Source: Ulva prolifera
Taxonomy: Eukaryota; Chlorophyta; Ulvophyceae; Ulvales; Ulvaceae
Direction of reading: 5' to 3'
DNA length: 64,000 nucleotides
NCBI GenBank assembly: GCA_023078555.1
Contig: CM041201.1
Location: 6,269,172-6,333,171, forward strand
Shown here: one piece after another, positions 1-12,246 of the stretch
Numbering within the stretch: the stretch's first letter is position 1
How the letters are laid out: every line of letters begins with the position of its first letter
Position numbers and translations under genes: made by a program
Notes under the pieces: generated by a model
The model's database searches: none
Seen by the model: the letters and a program-made list of their open reading frames with translations, nothing else
Told to the model about the DNA's origin: nothing

Positions 1-48
1 GGCCAGAGTTGTCTAATCAATATGATATTAGCGCATGCTGCCAGACCC

Positions 49-1853
49 ATGCCGCGAGATCCCAAAGATGGATCGGCAACGAGAGGATTTGATGGCGTCG
101 CGTTCCCGAAGCTCGTGCGTATTGACTTTCCAAATTTCGCTACTCGAATGTATTGCCACATGAACGTTATAGTCGATGTTCTTCCTGTGAACACAGATCC
201 GAAATCTCCAGCATGCCAGCCTGGAAGTTCGCATCAAAGCCCTCCAAGTAGCGGAGGAGCTTCTGGCCGAACCCAAATCTCTCACACAATGCATTCAAGC
301 GGGTATATGCCCGGTACTCGCGGGATTGTTGCAGGTGCTGTTTTCGTCCTGTTTCTTTCCATCTGCTGCTGCTGCCATACAGCATGCAGCACTGAATCGC
401 CCGAACCTTGTATCAGGTCAAGGAAGACAATTGTCGCGCATTGACGGCAGATCGGTTGCGATTCGTCATGCGTACACCTAGTGGCGCAGCTTCTGCAGCC
501 GCCTGTGGCGTACTGCCTCTGCTGCTCGACGGCATCATGGACAACAATGCTGTGGTCCGATTTTCATATTACAGGACACTGCTGGACAGCGTTCAGCATG
601 AGCAGCAGAGACAGGAAGTCGCAGATATTACAGTGACTTGTAGCAAACCGGCATTTCAACAGCTGCTCCTAAATGCACATCCCGCACGACGATTCGAGAT
701 GGAAGCAGGCAGTGACCTTCCTGCAGTTGCCTACATCTTGGCATGTGCTATCGCTGAGACAAATACCTATCGCGAGAAACCTGACCTTCATGAGCCTGGC
801 TGCTGTGTGGCGCTACCACTGCAGCTGTTGGAGAAGATTGCCCAGGTGTTGATTGCTACCTCTGGGGCAGTGTTGGAGTTGTTTCAGGTGTTATTGCATA
901 TGCACCAAGAATAACAATATCGTTTCAGAGAATTGCATGGACAGCTGCGTATTCAGGGCCAGTTGACTGCAGAAGAGAGGGAACCAGGTTGTGCTGGAGA
1001 CTATAATGGAGTCGGCAGATACAGTTCCGTACTTGGCATCGTTGCTGACTGCACCATTCCCTCGGCAGGTCCAGCTGGCTGCCATCAAGCTGCTTTCCGC
1101 ACTCTGCTCCACTGACAACGGCAAGGCAGCCGCAGTGTGTGAACTCCCGTGTGGTTATTGCATCTAGCACATGCATAGCAACATTCTCCATCGTTGACAT
1201 GAGTGCTTTCGCAAAAAAAAAATTGATTTGCATGTTTGAATCGTTTTGCAAATTCTGGATGTCTTGGAACTGCTCAGACCGTGCATATGACCAACGGCAT
1301 CACTTGGGTTGAGATGGGGACGGTCAATTCAGGTTGAAGCAGGCTGCGTGATTCAGCTGATAGGTCTCACAACCACTGGCCACATGGAGCTCACTATTGC
1401 TGCAACAGGCGCTCTCGCTATGATCACCACAGCTTCTACAGGAAAAGAGGCATTGCTTCAAACTGGAGAAGTCCTTCTCTTTTTGGAGCTGCTTGACTGG
1501 AGTAACTTGTCTTTGGAGCGTAACATACTCAGTATTATCACAAACGCTGCAGAAAATCCACAGATGCGGGCTATGCTGAATGTGGGTACAAGCATGCACC
1601 ATAGTTTGGCTGCTATTATTTCTGAATTCTATGCAAGCCGGCGCCATAAATTGAAAAATGCAGGACCACGGAATAATGGAATACCTCACAAGCACACAGT
1701 TCTCAGGCAGCAGTACTATTAGAAAGGCGCGAAAGGGTGCTGTGCAGCAAGTTACATTCAAGCATCGTCCGCTCCCTGCTCTGCCACGCACTTGAGACTT
1801 TCCATTATGGACCGGAACGTAAGCCACTCAGCTTGGGATACCAGATATCATGA
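49..1853 (+). CDS. RSPH14: RSPH14-like radial spoke armadillo-repeat protein
   Basis: Predicted axonemal protein of the radial spoke head (RSPH14/RTDR1 family), built of armadillo repeats. Exons I can phase are 49-114, 197-334, 417 onward (to about 620), 988-1138, 1343-1581 and 1707-1853 (stop TGA); one or more exons between 620 and 988 are unresolved. The first exons read GVAFPKL then IRNLQHASLEVRIKALQ, which align with the family N-terminus (ALPKLNEELQSRDLLTRQKAL in the human protein, from memory). Later exons carry clear armadillo units: ACGVLPLLLDGIMDNN, QVQLAAIKLLSALCSTDNG and ATGALAMITTASTGKEAL, the last matching the family's GAL-x-TEGK region. The start ATG at 49 is chosen because the exon joins in frame; an in-frame ATG at 22 is an alternative. 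Armadillo identity is sure; the RSPH14 assignment is likely but not proven. Confidence 0.72.
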
Positions 1854-2113
1854 TATTATGACACATGCAAGGCAGCAGTACAACATCTTCGTGACCAGCA
1901 ATTTGATATCTAATGAAGATGTAAATGCGTTGTGATACATTCACCAAGCGCGAGATGTGCACATGCGATGGCTAACTTCATTTGCAGACATGGGCTGATT
2001 AAACACAATTCTGACGCAATCTTGAACATACATGCTCAGTCCTAGACATACCCAGTGCGTGTGAAAACAAATTACATGATGGCATCTGTGTCAAATAGTC
2101 CATGTTGCCCCAC

Positions 2114-5000
2114 TCAGAAGGACTGATACACAAAGCTATGAATGACAAGTGCAGTGCAATATAATATGGCAGCACATATTGTCATCAGTGTCGCATTCCT
2201 TGCCAACAACCTGTTGTTGTCATGCGGCACAAATGACAACTTAAGAATGTTTGTCAGTGTAAAAAGGCGACGGGACACTCCGACATAAAGTATTGATGCC
2301 AACAAGAAGTTCAGAAGTGGATAACCTGGAACCTGCAGACAGATTCTGTTCAAAGCAAATATCGGTGTCAGCTGTGTGGGCCGATGACTTGCACCACTCA
2401 AGACAGGTGACCTGAATGTGCCCCAGAAAGGCGTATACGTATTCAGGTGAGCGCACCAGCTCCAGGAGGTATTTCGGCTGACCGTTGGGGATGTTTGAGC
2501 GAAGCCAGATGTGGAACTGGCTGACGTAAGTTTCCAAAGTTATGCATCCTAGCCAGCTGAGCAACGCCAGGGCTCGCTGACGCAGTTGTGGTGTCACGTT
2601 GCGGACTATTACCCACAAAGAGATTGGCACCCAGCTGGTGTAAGGGTGTAAAAGGTTGTATTCGAGTTTCTCCAGCGTGTACACATACGTATACCATATA
2701 AAGAGAAGTACTAAACAGCACAGCAGTATGGCCATGCGGCACAGGTTGCTCGCGGAAGATCCAAGGCTATCGATCTTGGCCCAAGAAGATTCTATCTGTG
2801 GATGAATCCACGCAGCTACCATCCCCATGATCCATATGTACCTGTCGAGAGATGACCGAAAGAACCATTCTGCAGGCACATAAGGAAAACTGAAGGCGCG
2901 TGTACCTGAGTGCACAATTATGCACCCTGCTATTCAAGCTTGTAAGCTGGATCTAGGCTGTAGGGTTGCAGCACACTGACTGCCACGAGGCCACACCGAT
3001 GACTGCAGCAGCTTGAGTATGACTTGCGATCGGAAGCATGTCTCAAATCAGACTGCTCACACCACAGCATCTCGAAAAGTTTTGGTGTTCTGATGCAATG
3101 TGCCATTGGTCGTCGCAACTGATAGATGACCATCTGAAGCTATCAAGACCAAGGTGTAGATAGGAACTTCCAACATTGGTACAGATGCAGACACCCTAGG
3201 GTGTGCTTGATTTCCACATGGCGCTATCCTGGAACGCACCATGAAGGTTGTCTGGATTGGGATTGCGAGGGTCAGAATACTTCACAAAGAAGGTGAAAGG
3301 CCTCCATACGGCATAAAACACAGCTGGAATGTCCCAAACAACCATCACCACCACCACACAGGCCATCAGCTTGATCATCATTCCCACACGCGAGCTGTTG
3401 AGATGGCTGGCAATACCTAGTGCCGCATATACAAAAACTGTGAAGACAGTGTGCATTGGGCAGATGTAGTAAAGCATATAGTCATTGCGCAGGACAATGC
3501 AACACACAAAAACAAGAAAATTGAGCCTCCACATCATCTGAGCAAAACGGCCTATACAAAAGTCGCTTGTTCTGCAGCAACACTAATCCTTACTTTACAA
3601 ATCCAAATTTGTGCGTACATCACATATGTTTGCGCAGCTGTGGGCCATGCGCATGCCGCCGAACCCGCGCGCTGCATGTTCAAACTGCCAGGGTCCATCC
3701 CAATATCAGTTTCCACACCGTTTCTCAGTCAAAATAAAGTTTTTCACACCTATAGTAGTAATGGAAGTTTCCATATCCAGTCATCCACACATAAGCTGCA
3801 ATGAGCACACGGATGGCGTTGTACGCCTCTCGTGCCTGAAAGTAATGATACAGCAAGAACATGACCTGCATAACACCAGATTATCGCATACCACAGAGAA
3901 GAGTAAGAGCATCGATTATTATTATCAAGAACAAAGAAATACATGCTGCAGGGGAAAGTGCAAGAGCATCAAAAATTATGTGCACACTTGCATCCAGCCC
4001 TTCCATTCCTCAGTTTGGTGACGGCTAAGTGTCATCGCGCGCTTCTCTTCTCTGAAGCTACCAAAACTTACAGCAATTACAGCTGCAAATGCTGTCAGAA
4101 ACACATCGCGAGAGTAGCTCTTCTCCCCTGAGCGTAGGATCTGAGTTCGATCCGAGATTAGAAACAAAATCATCCACATTGAGAACTCTGCCATGGCATC
4201 GATCGTCTGCTGCTGCTGGACCAGAGCTACATGGTTCAAGCACACGATGCTGCACACACAATGGTATTAACAGGACAGAGTGGGTGGCACCAACATGATG
4301 CCTGACGGCATTCCAGGTCCAGATCCAGCAATATGCGGCTTTGTGCGCACTCTGTCAACGGTGATGATAGCAGTGACACAACGAATGGACTGCTGAGCGA
4401 GCGATCCTTCATGTCTGGGACGGTTGTAAGCGGATCCGACAACGCAGTTTTGACAGGTGATGTGACGGAGACAACGCTGTCCACCAAAGCTGTGCGTCCA
4501 TCATCATTACTTTGTTCACTTACATTGTCACTTTTTCTTGGTGTATCTTTACTGTATCTACAAGCAGAGTGACATCGTGTTTCAACCAAATCCAGAATGG
4601 AGGAATCCTGGCTGATCCTGCGAACTAGTCCCTAAAGCAAAACCATGGCTCATCATGCCGTACCCACGAGGGCACCGCACCCTGGGGTGCAGACAGGAGA
4701 ACGAGCAAGCGCATCGATGAGGCCCACTGTGAGCATTGATCTTGCGGGCTCAACGGAACATGCAAGCACTGTCTGATTGCCAGGAATAATGTCTGCTTTG
4801 ACCGTCAAAATGCATGATCTGCCAATTTGCACACCATATATGCGTTGCCACACAGTGATATACAGCGACCCGTGTGCATGACAATGATGCAGCCATCATA
4901 TTGCATTCTCTGCTGCCAGGTATTGGACGTACCGCCAGCGCAGGGCAGCTGAGTATGCGTAAACAAGGAATATGCTGAAGAAAGCCAAGAAGGCTGCAAT
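2114..5000 (-). CDS. RWA: RWA/Cas1p-type glycan O-acetyltransferase, multi-pass membrane protein
   Basis: Member of the Cas1p/CASD1/RWA family (10-TM acyltransferase domain), Golgi membrane proteins that feed acetyl groups to polysaccharide or glycan O-acetylation. Exons read clearly on the minus strand: 4206-3988 ([17 protein letters not shown] ... [12 protein letters not shown]), 3865-3750 ([17 protein letters not shown] ... GYGNFHYYY), 3537-3240 (MMWRLNF ... [14 protein letters not shown]), 2869-2457 ([14 protein letters not shown] ... [15 protein letters not shown]) and 2332-2114 ([17 protein letters not shown]). These match plant RWA proteins nearly segment by segment. A small exon between 3750 and 3537 is unresolved. 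Upstream, 4580-4290 encodes a Ser/Thr-rich soluble loop and about 5000-4932 a hydrophobic exon ([16 protein letters not shown]) that fits the first membrane helix. The true start is not located. The catalytic PC-esterase-like half found in animal CASD1 was not seen, so the RWA type is favoured. Confidence 0.88.
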
Positions 5001-5009
5001 CTGCGCAAT

Positions 5010-6533
5010 TGCATATACACGTTATTCATGCGTCAGTGCCAGAATTATAGCCCGAAAGTGCGATCGGGATTTGTACATCGCAAGCATCCCGTCAGCAGGC
5101 TCCCAGCACGCATCCACTAGCAAAAGTCTGATGCACGCATCCACTAGCAGGATCTTCATACCTGAGAAATTGAAACCATACCTGAGCCACCGAAAAGTCT
5201 GATGGGAGCGATTCGGCATCCCTCCGGGTATGCGGCACGTCAGTCGAGTTTGCCATGAACATAGAGTGCAACCGCTCTCACTACCGAATACCGCCGATGT
5301 ATATCACCTCGGCCAGCGCATATGCATAAGTGCTGATTACGATTTCCAAGCACAAGATGCACAGTGTGTAACAACCACACTGCCCCGCAATTCTTGCAAG
5401 CCTAGGCGTAGAGCTGCCTTTGGAATGCTACACTCGATGCACTGCAGCACCAGCGCGAGCAAACTCATTGATCCGGTTATGTGAAACTGTTAGTAGCCGC
5501 AACGTGGACGAGGGCTGCGAGAGCTACAAAGTTGGCATGTTCGTCAGCAAGCTGCAGTACCGGCGGGCGCTTTGAGGATCTGGGTGGCTATGAGAGGTGT
5601 ACATAGACATACTCCAACAAATACAGCATCCCGGGAAAATGAGCACGTAGCTCGAGATCATTCGTCTTGAAAGTGCCGACAGTCCTTGATACCGTGCTGT
5701 TGGTGTATCATGGGGTGCCATTGCGTGATTCTGCTACACAGTGGCAAAGGGGCGTTCATGAGGGAATTTCCCAACTGAAATCGCATCATACATCCAAGAC
5801 ACACACAAGGGATATTGGCGTCGGCACCACATGGGGCTGACGATTAATACATCGCTGTGCCAGGTGCTCATGCCAGTATTCTGAACAATCAGGTCAAATC
5901 GGCTGTCCCTGTGCTCATTTATGCCGCATCTTTCATCCGGAACTTCCCTTACACAGACATTGCAAGCTGGCGATCATTACGTCCCCATGCTTTCCAATCC
6001 TCCAAAGCCCCGGGGGGGGGGCCCCCACCGTGCTTCAGCCGATGTACGTGCCCAGTTGGCCCAAATGCAATACCTATCTCATTGATCATGACCTACAACA
6101 GGGATCACCTGCTGCATCTGCTCCAGCAGCGTAAGTTTGGCCTGCAAACACAACTCAACCACTGAAGCACGCGAGGTTCAGGGCAGCACATATCCTTCCA
6201 AGCAGTGTGCACATATTCAGAAGGGTCAACACTGTTGAATAGTGTGAAAGGACTACAGATTACGTGCACAAATGCACTAAAGAGGTTGCTCATTGCGCAC
6301 TAATTGCCAGACATATGTGCTTTTGGAACATACATCTTGCAGCTAATACTGTGAACTGTGACAAGGAGCATGTTGCCGATACACATAGGCTGATCTTTTT
6401 TAAATCTCAGTGAATGCGGATGGTTGTGACAAGTACAGATGCCCGCAAGAATCTCTGCGATAGCGGCCATGTGAGAGTGACCCCTCCTGCTGTCTTGCTG
6501 TTGTATGCAAGAAGGGGCTGCGCACTTCCGGCT
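5010..6533. other. no confident gene
   Basis: Apart from the short repeats at its left end and a run of ten G followed by five C near 6011-6025, I see no convincing coding segment. Minus-strand stretches around 5330-5480 and 5550-5720 are hydrophobic in places (for example SSYVLIFPGCCICW) and could be unrecognised 5' exons of the RWA gene or of another membrane protein, but no splice pattern or family match supports this. Confidence 0.4.
5106..5204. repeat. short direct repeats
   Basis: The 17-mer GCACGCATCCACTAGCA occurs at 5106-5122 and again at 5133-5149. The 12-mer AAAAGTCTGATG occurs at 5122-5133 and 5193-5204. CATACCTGAG is also duplicated near 5158 and 5178. The block looks like a local tandem duplication that has partly decayed, and lies in or just upstream of the RWA 5' region. 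Confidence 0.7.
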
Positions 6534-9500
6534 TTAGCTAAGCTTGACCCTTTTATCAATTAGTTGGAATCCCACCTCAGCATCACCTGTCGGATCAAGC
6601 TCTCTATTCCTTGTAGCAGCATTCAAGCGTACTTTGTATGGAATATCCTCCTTGAGCTGTGACGCAATAGTTGTGCAGGCAGTTCTGTGAGGAGCAAGGT
6701 TCCTGACAAAATCTCCTGCTTGGAACGCAACAAATGGAGCATTTTCATGCACTGATGCCAGCTTTTGTTTAGTTAGGCCTGCACCTGGAGCTGGTGAAGT
6801 GAAGGACAATGAGAACTGACGCAACGTCAGAGCCCAATATTTCATCAGTGCTAACAACCTTCAACACCACAACATCCAAAAGCTTTGAATATAGTTCACA
6901 TAAGTGTACTTCTCCAGTCATATTGCAGCCTCAGTTTCAAGTCTGGATTGACACACCGGGAACTGATCCTGTGACAATCTGCTGGCGCATGCCATTGATG
7001 GCCAGTGCTTGAGCGTGCGCTGCATTGACTGCAGCTGCTGTGGAAGAATACAATGGCTGTGATGGACATGTAATTGTCTTTGCTTTGAATTTAGGGACGT
7101 TGTGTTTGCTCTTGCATGCGCCAGCCTGCTCACCCACAGCCGTACCAGCTTCCATAGCCAGCTGTTCCTTCGCATTACAATCGACGCTAATCAAGGGTGC
7201 CTTGTCTGTATTCACGCCATGCATCTCATCTTGGGGTCCGCTCTTGAGCATTGAACACGATAGCGGTGTATCTAGGCTCTGTTTGCTTCCTGTAGGATGT
7301 GAGAATGCTTCATCGAGCATCTGGCCAGGTTGCGTGGCAGTACCGTGCGATGTGCACGCCCCTGTCCATTCCACCGGACACTCATGGACAGAGGCTACAC
7401 TGGGCCTCGGGCTGGCAATCATCCATCTGGGCTGTCCTGAGAGAGGTCGGGGGTCGTTGCCACACTCTCGCATTGCTGCAGCACGTCTGCCTTGCTGTGC
7501 AGGTGTGTCCCCTGTGCCACCACAGTTCTGCATATCGGCTCTGTTGTCTGGCTGGCAAAAGCCTACATCGTGGTGCAACAGCGGCGTAACTGAGCTTCTT
7601 TCGTTCAGCACATGACACACATGTGCTGCCCGTCTGGACAGCTTGAGTGGGAGGGTCCGTCGGAGTGTCTTTTTGCACTGTAGCCTACCCAGGCTGTGTG
7701 GATCACCAGTCACGTGCACCGCCGTGTCATCAGTCCAATACATTCTTGGGGTCTTTTTAGTGGGTTTTCCGGTTGAGGAGCCAGCCGCACTAGATTGCCC
7801 TCCGCAGACATCCCTCGCTTCAGCGTTCTTCTTTGTTGACATGTGCTTTGTGCATTCAGTTGTGCTCCTTGTCTGCACGTCCTGTATGCAAAGCATTGTG
7901 TCCCGCCAGATACTATACAGTCGTTTTCAGCTGCAGCCATCAACTTCACGCGGAATTGTATACCTCAGTATGAAGGTCAGAAGCATATGTAGATGTGAGA
8001 TGGGATTCAAGCACTGCTTGTAGCCGGAAACCTAGCCGCCTGGCTGCCACAAAATCTGCTTTGCCCCACCGTTTGTTCATTGCCGCCCGAGAGCCGGGTA
8101 ACAGCAAAACACTGCCCACCACACCAGCTGCCTTTGGCTCCTGTGAAGCCATGCAGGTGGGTGCCGCGTCCGCATCTGCGGCGTTGTAAGCGGGAGGTGC
8201 ATCAGTACCAGCATTGCCGTGCCTTACATCGTAACAGGATGTGGGTGAGGCAAGCCCTGTCCATGCACATGGAGCGGATCTGGATCGGGCACGAGGGACG
8301 GGATGATCTAGTGTGGATGCCATGGGAAATATCACGCTGCTTGACTTGTGTGGCCGTGGAGGCAATGACCATGCCCTTGAGTTGTTAGGTGTGCATGTTG
8401 CAGGAGATGCAACAAGTGTCTCGGGGAGTATCCATCGTGTCCCAGGAGGTTCGCATCCATGATCAGACGGCTGGCACGTTGACGGCTTCAGCTTTGGTAC
8501 TTCGCTGGTGATTTTTGTCGGAGGGGCTGGCAGAGGGGCTGTTGTCATCGTCATACTTGTCGCAGCACCCTGTGCCCGACCAGCGGATCGCGTCTTTCTC
8601 ATTATACGCTCTCGACGTGGCGTATGCACACTGCGAGCGACGCAGCGTTGCTTTTCGCTCCCCGACGGTCTCCAAGGAGGTGTGTCTGTCCGACGGGTGC
8701 TCTTGGCATGTCGCAGTATCTGCTTACAAGGCAACATGTTGAGACTGCTGATGATGCCTCCGCGCCGAGTATGTGGATAAGTTTCGTCAGGCTGGACGGC
8801 GAATGGTGGCCCTGGTGGCTGCGCAGCCCCACAGCTGTATGTGTATCCAGTTGTCTGAGCACGGCCTGCCGAAATTGCGTGCAAGTCAATTGAAAAATTT
8901 CCCCCGGCTTGTTTTTTAGCTTCTTCTGGAACATCTATTGATTTTCGCGACAAACTTGCGACATCGGATGGTGATGCCATCTCTGCATGTTCATGCTCCC
9001 CTTGGCCCCCCTGCGACGGTTCACGTTCAATTCGGCGCCCCTGCGGAGAGTTGTAAACTGTTGGAGTTTGCTCCAACTTGTGTGCTTTTGGAGAGGATGG
9101 CAGTTGTTGAGGTTTTTGAATGTCGTCAGGTTGCAAGTCCAGATTGGGTGTCCACACTCCATCGCTAGGTCGTCCGGATCTTTCCTTCTGACACTGGCCA
9201 ACGAAACATACTCTTGCATCTGATGTTGGCTCTGTGTCAACATCGTCCATTGAGGCATCATGCACCGTTGCGTGTTCCGTTTTACTCACCTGAACGACTC
9301 GATTGGCTGGCTGCACATGTTGAGAGTGCCGTCATTGCACATCAGTTGCTGCTGCCTGACTGCGGGTGAGTATCGCGACCGAAGTACCTGTGAATCTTCC
9401 AGCATGTGTGGCACTGTGCAGCTGCTGCAGTTTCCCACTGCGGCGCCATCATCGTGAAATTTGGCGGCAAATACTTCAGAATGGCAACTTTGCTCCATGC

Positions 9501-12246
9501 ATAGCTTCGAAGCCGATTTTGCAACAATCCTTCTCCTCCACATCAACCATGCACCCACAAGCAAGACTCTCAGTCCTGCAGCCACACTTCCCTGTTGACC
9601 ACCACAGGAGCTCACCAATTCGGGGGTTGGCCCTTCGTACACATTTGTAAAAGCATATTAGGTCAGAGCACACGCAATTGTCTTTCAGCTGCGCTCACTG
9701 CATCCAAGTCTGAGATGGTGCCTGACTCAGCTCGCAAAGACACCATAGCCACACGCCAGCAACAAAAGCACAGCCTCATGAGCTTTGACGACTGTGCACA
9801 CTTGACAACAGTGGTTTCTGTGAGCAGCCTGATATGACTGTAAAGAGCTCTGCGACATGCCACGGTCATGGACGGGTACCGCCTCATGTCGTGCACTGTG
9901 ACCACGGCTGCTTGCCACAGCAAACCCCAGCGCGAGCGCGCCGCTTTCTGCACAGAGAAACTGTGCATCGACGAGTCAACATGTCTGTGATTGGTAACGT
10001 GACTCATAAGTCTGGCTTGGATCAGGCTTAGCTGCGCAGCACTGAGACTTTTCGCACCTGCATCCTACAGGTACACTTCCAGACCAGCAGCAGCCACTGC
10101 ATCTGCATGCGTTGCTTCACTTCCGAGTTATGTTGCAGTAAGGCGGATATGCGATTGCGATTCGATTCTCTGGCTTGTGTCACCCAGTCTTCAAGCTCTT
10201 GAGCGCGATGTGCACATGCTGCTAATGCTTGCCGTTCCGCAATGCCCCGCCACATCGTGAACGCCACTCGCATAAACCGGGATTGATCATCTAGACGACA
10301 GAAGACGCGCTCCAGGACAGAGCATGCAGCAGCGCGTGCTCTAGATGCTGCCGCACAAGAATGCTGTATCCGCAAAGCATGGCGTTCAATCTGATCAATG
10401 ACGTGCTGTCGCTCTTGAGATCCGATGCGATCCTTAAGCTCCACTCGTGTTGTAAACGACACCAGCTTCTCTTGTAGTCCCTCTAAATCAGCAATTAGTG
10501 CACTGGACAGTCCCTTTAAAGCATCAACAGTAGCATGTGCAGTCACCCAAGACGCATTCTGCTTTGCATGATCCTCGACCTGTTTTAAAGAAGGCATACT
10601 TTGCTGGCCCTCAAGCACCTTGAGAAGCCAATGCACAAAACCAATGTCCTCAAGAATGTGCAGACAAGAGTGCCGACCACTGACATCAAAGGGGTGCAAG
10701 AGCAACATTGGCACACCTGTTGAAAAGCACAAGAGAGTTCCGCGGATAGCATCTGTAATTGCGATGCTGCACCTCCGAGAACACACATGAGGTCAGCACA
10801 TTGCACAGACAGTCCTGACACCTGGCTGATGGCCTGCATGACACATAGCCCTAATTCTGCATTTGTATTAGCTCCCTGCGATGGCCATGGCACACAGATG
10901 TACCTTCGCAGCGGATTCTTCTATTGACCGTGCGACTTGCAGTTTGGAGTTGATGAGGAATAGCTCCCGCTGAGAGCGCTGAAGCTCAGCTGCTGTCGTC
11001 ATTGCTTCTTTGAGGGCGTTGTCACGTTGCTTTGCAACCTCGCAAATATCGACTCCAGTCCAGTGAAACACTTGACGATTATCAAGATCAGATTGACCAC
11101 CCAAATTCCTTATGACATCTTGGTTTAATCTTTCATGATCATTCATCCCTGCCTGCTTTGTCGTGACACTGTGATGTAAGTTTTTGGCATGGAACGCCCC
11201 AGACAATTTAACGAAATTGTGAGAAGCAAAAAGATCGGTCAGCGATGCTGCCTGCTGAAGATGCTCCACTGTCTCCCTTAACGCCGCGTTGTCACCCTCC
11301 AGATGCACCAAACGTGCCCATGTGTCATTCCTGCATCAGCAGAATCGAGTGAATCGACGCCGAGCAGAAGGTACACCACGCTGGCTGATGAGGTTCCATA
11401 CTTGCATCGACGTATAGATTTGTTCTCTAATCTGGCTGCATTGAGTTGTGCATAAAGATGCTCCAGGGTACTGCGTGCATCCAAACCACAGAAGGGTGCG
11501 CCATCAGCCATACTAACAATGGTCACTGGATCGTCCCTTGCAGTCGGGAATTCCCCAGCACTGACAGGCGAGCAGGCCCTGCTCACCGTACTCACGCATT
11601 TGTGCCCGGCATTCAAATCGTTCACCTGCTGAAGTTCTTCTGTTGCGGCGGTCAAGCGCTTGTGCAGAGCTTTGATGGTGTCTTCTTGCTGTATACTTAC
11701 AGCTGTTTGTGATGAAGATGCTTGCATGCTTGCTGCCAGCTGCATAGCACTTGGGTTTCGACACGCCCATCACCAGATTGCACATGGGCGCAGACGTTAC
11801 ACCCTCGATAGCGCACCTGCTCGTCCTTCTCAACAAGTTGGTCCAGAAGCTCTTGCTGCTGAGTCACGGCACTGGCCAGCTCGCATCTTAATGCTGTGAC
11901 GGTGTCTGAGTGCACATTGTTCTCATTCTGTCGGTCATGGTCCGCTGCAGAAATCGCTGCGCGCAGAAGCCGAGTTTGTGCTTCTTCTGCTTCCAGTTTC
12001 CGCGTTGCATTTTCCAATTGGTCTGTGAGAGTGACCTGTATTTCCACCATGCGCCCTAGCTCCTTCATTGCATGCTGCTCTGCAGCCCGTGCAACATCAG
12101 CCGTCGTATGTGCCTCCTGTTCGGCTTCATGAGCTTCTGCCAACGCTTTCTTCAACATTGCTGTTTGGTCTTCCTCCCTCTGCAAGTCCGTTACCATGCA
12201 CGCCAGAGCGTTGCGGAGAGCTTCGTTGCCAACGTCCCGACAGCCC
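6534..12246 (-). CDS. large coiled-coil protein with disordered C-terminal half, unknown function
   Basis: I do not recognise this gene. An exon at 12246-11817 is almost pure coiled coil rich in Ala, Glu and Gln (MLKKALAEAHEAEQEAHTT, LASAVTQQQELLDQL). About 11689-11596 continues it (DTIKALHKRLTAATEEL) and ends at a gtgagt donor; 11550-11390 and 11310-10910 carry further helices. At 10600-10030 a helical region contains Trp-centred segments (FTMWRGIAERQAL, QWLLLVWKCTCRMQ) like those of centrosomal or Sfi1-type proteins. From about 9316 to 6937 the protein becomes Ser/Pro/Gln-rich and probably disordered. The last exon (about 6810-6534) encodes GLTKQKLASVHENAPFVAF and ends KRVKLS. Splicing at about 7962/7880 and 6958/6810 keeps frame. 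The first exon is not found. Whether everything is one gene is inferred from strand, phase and lack of intervening genes. Confidence 0.5.

Noticed and set aside
6937-7678. Plus-strand ORFs opposite the coiled-coil gene (7025-7615, 7299-7589)
   Set aside because: They lie antisense to a long open exon with better splice context and have no motifs.
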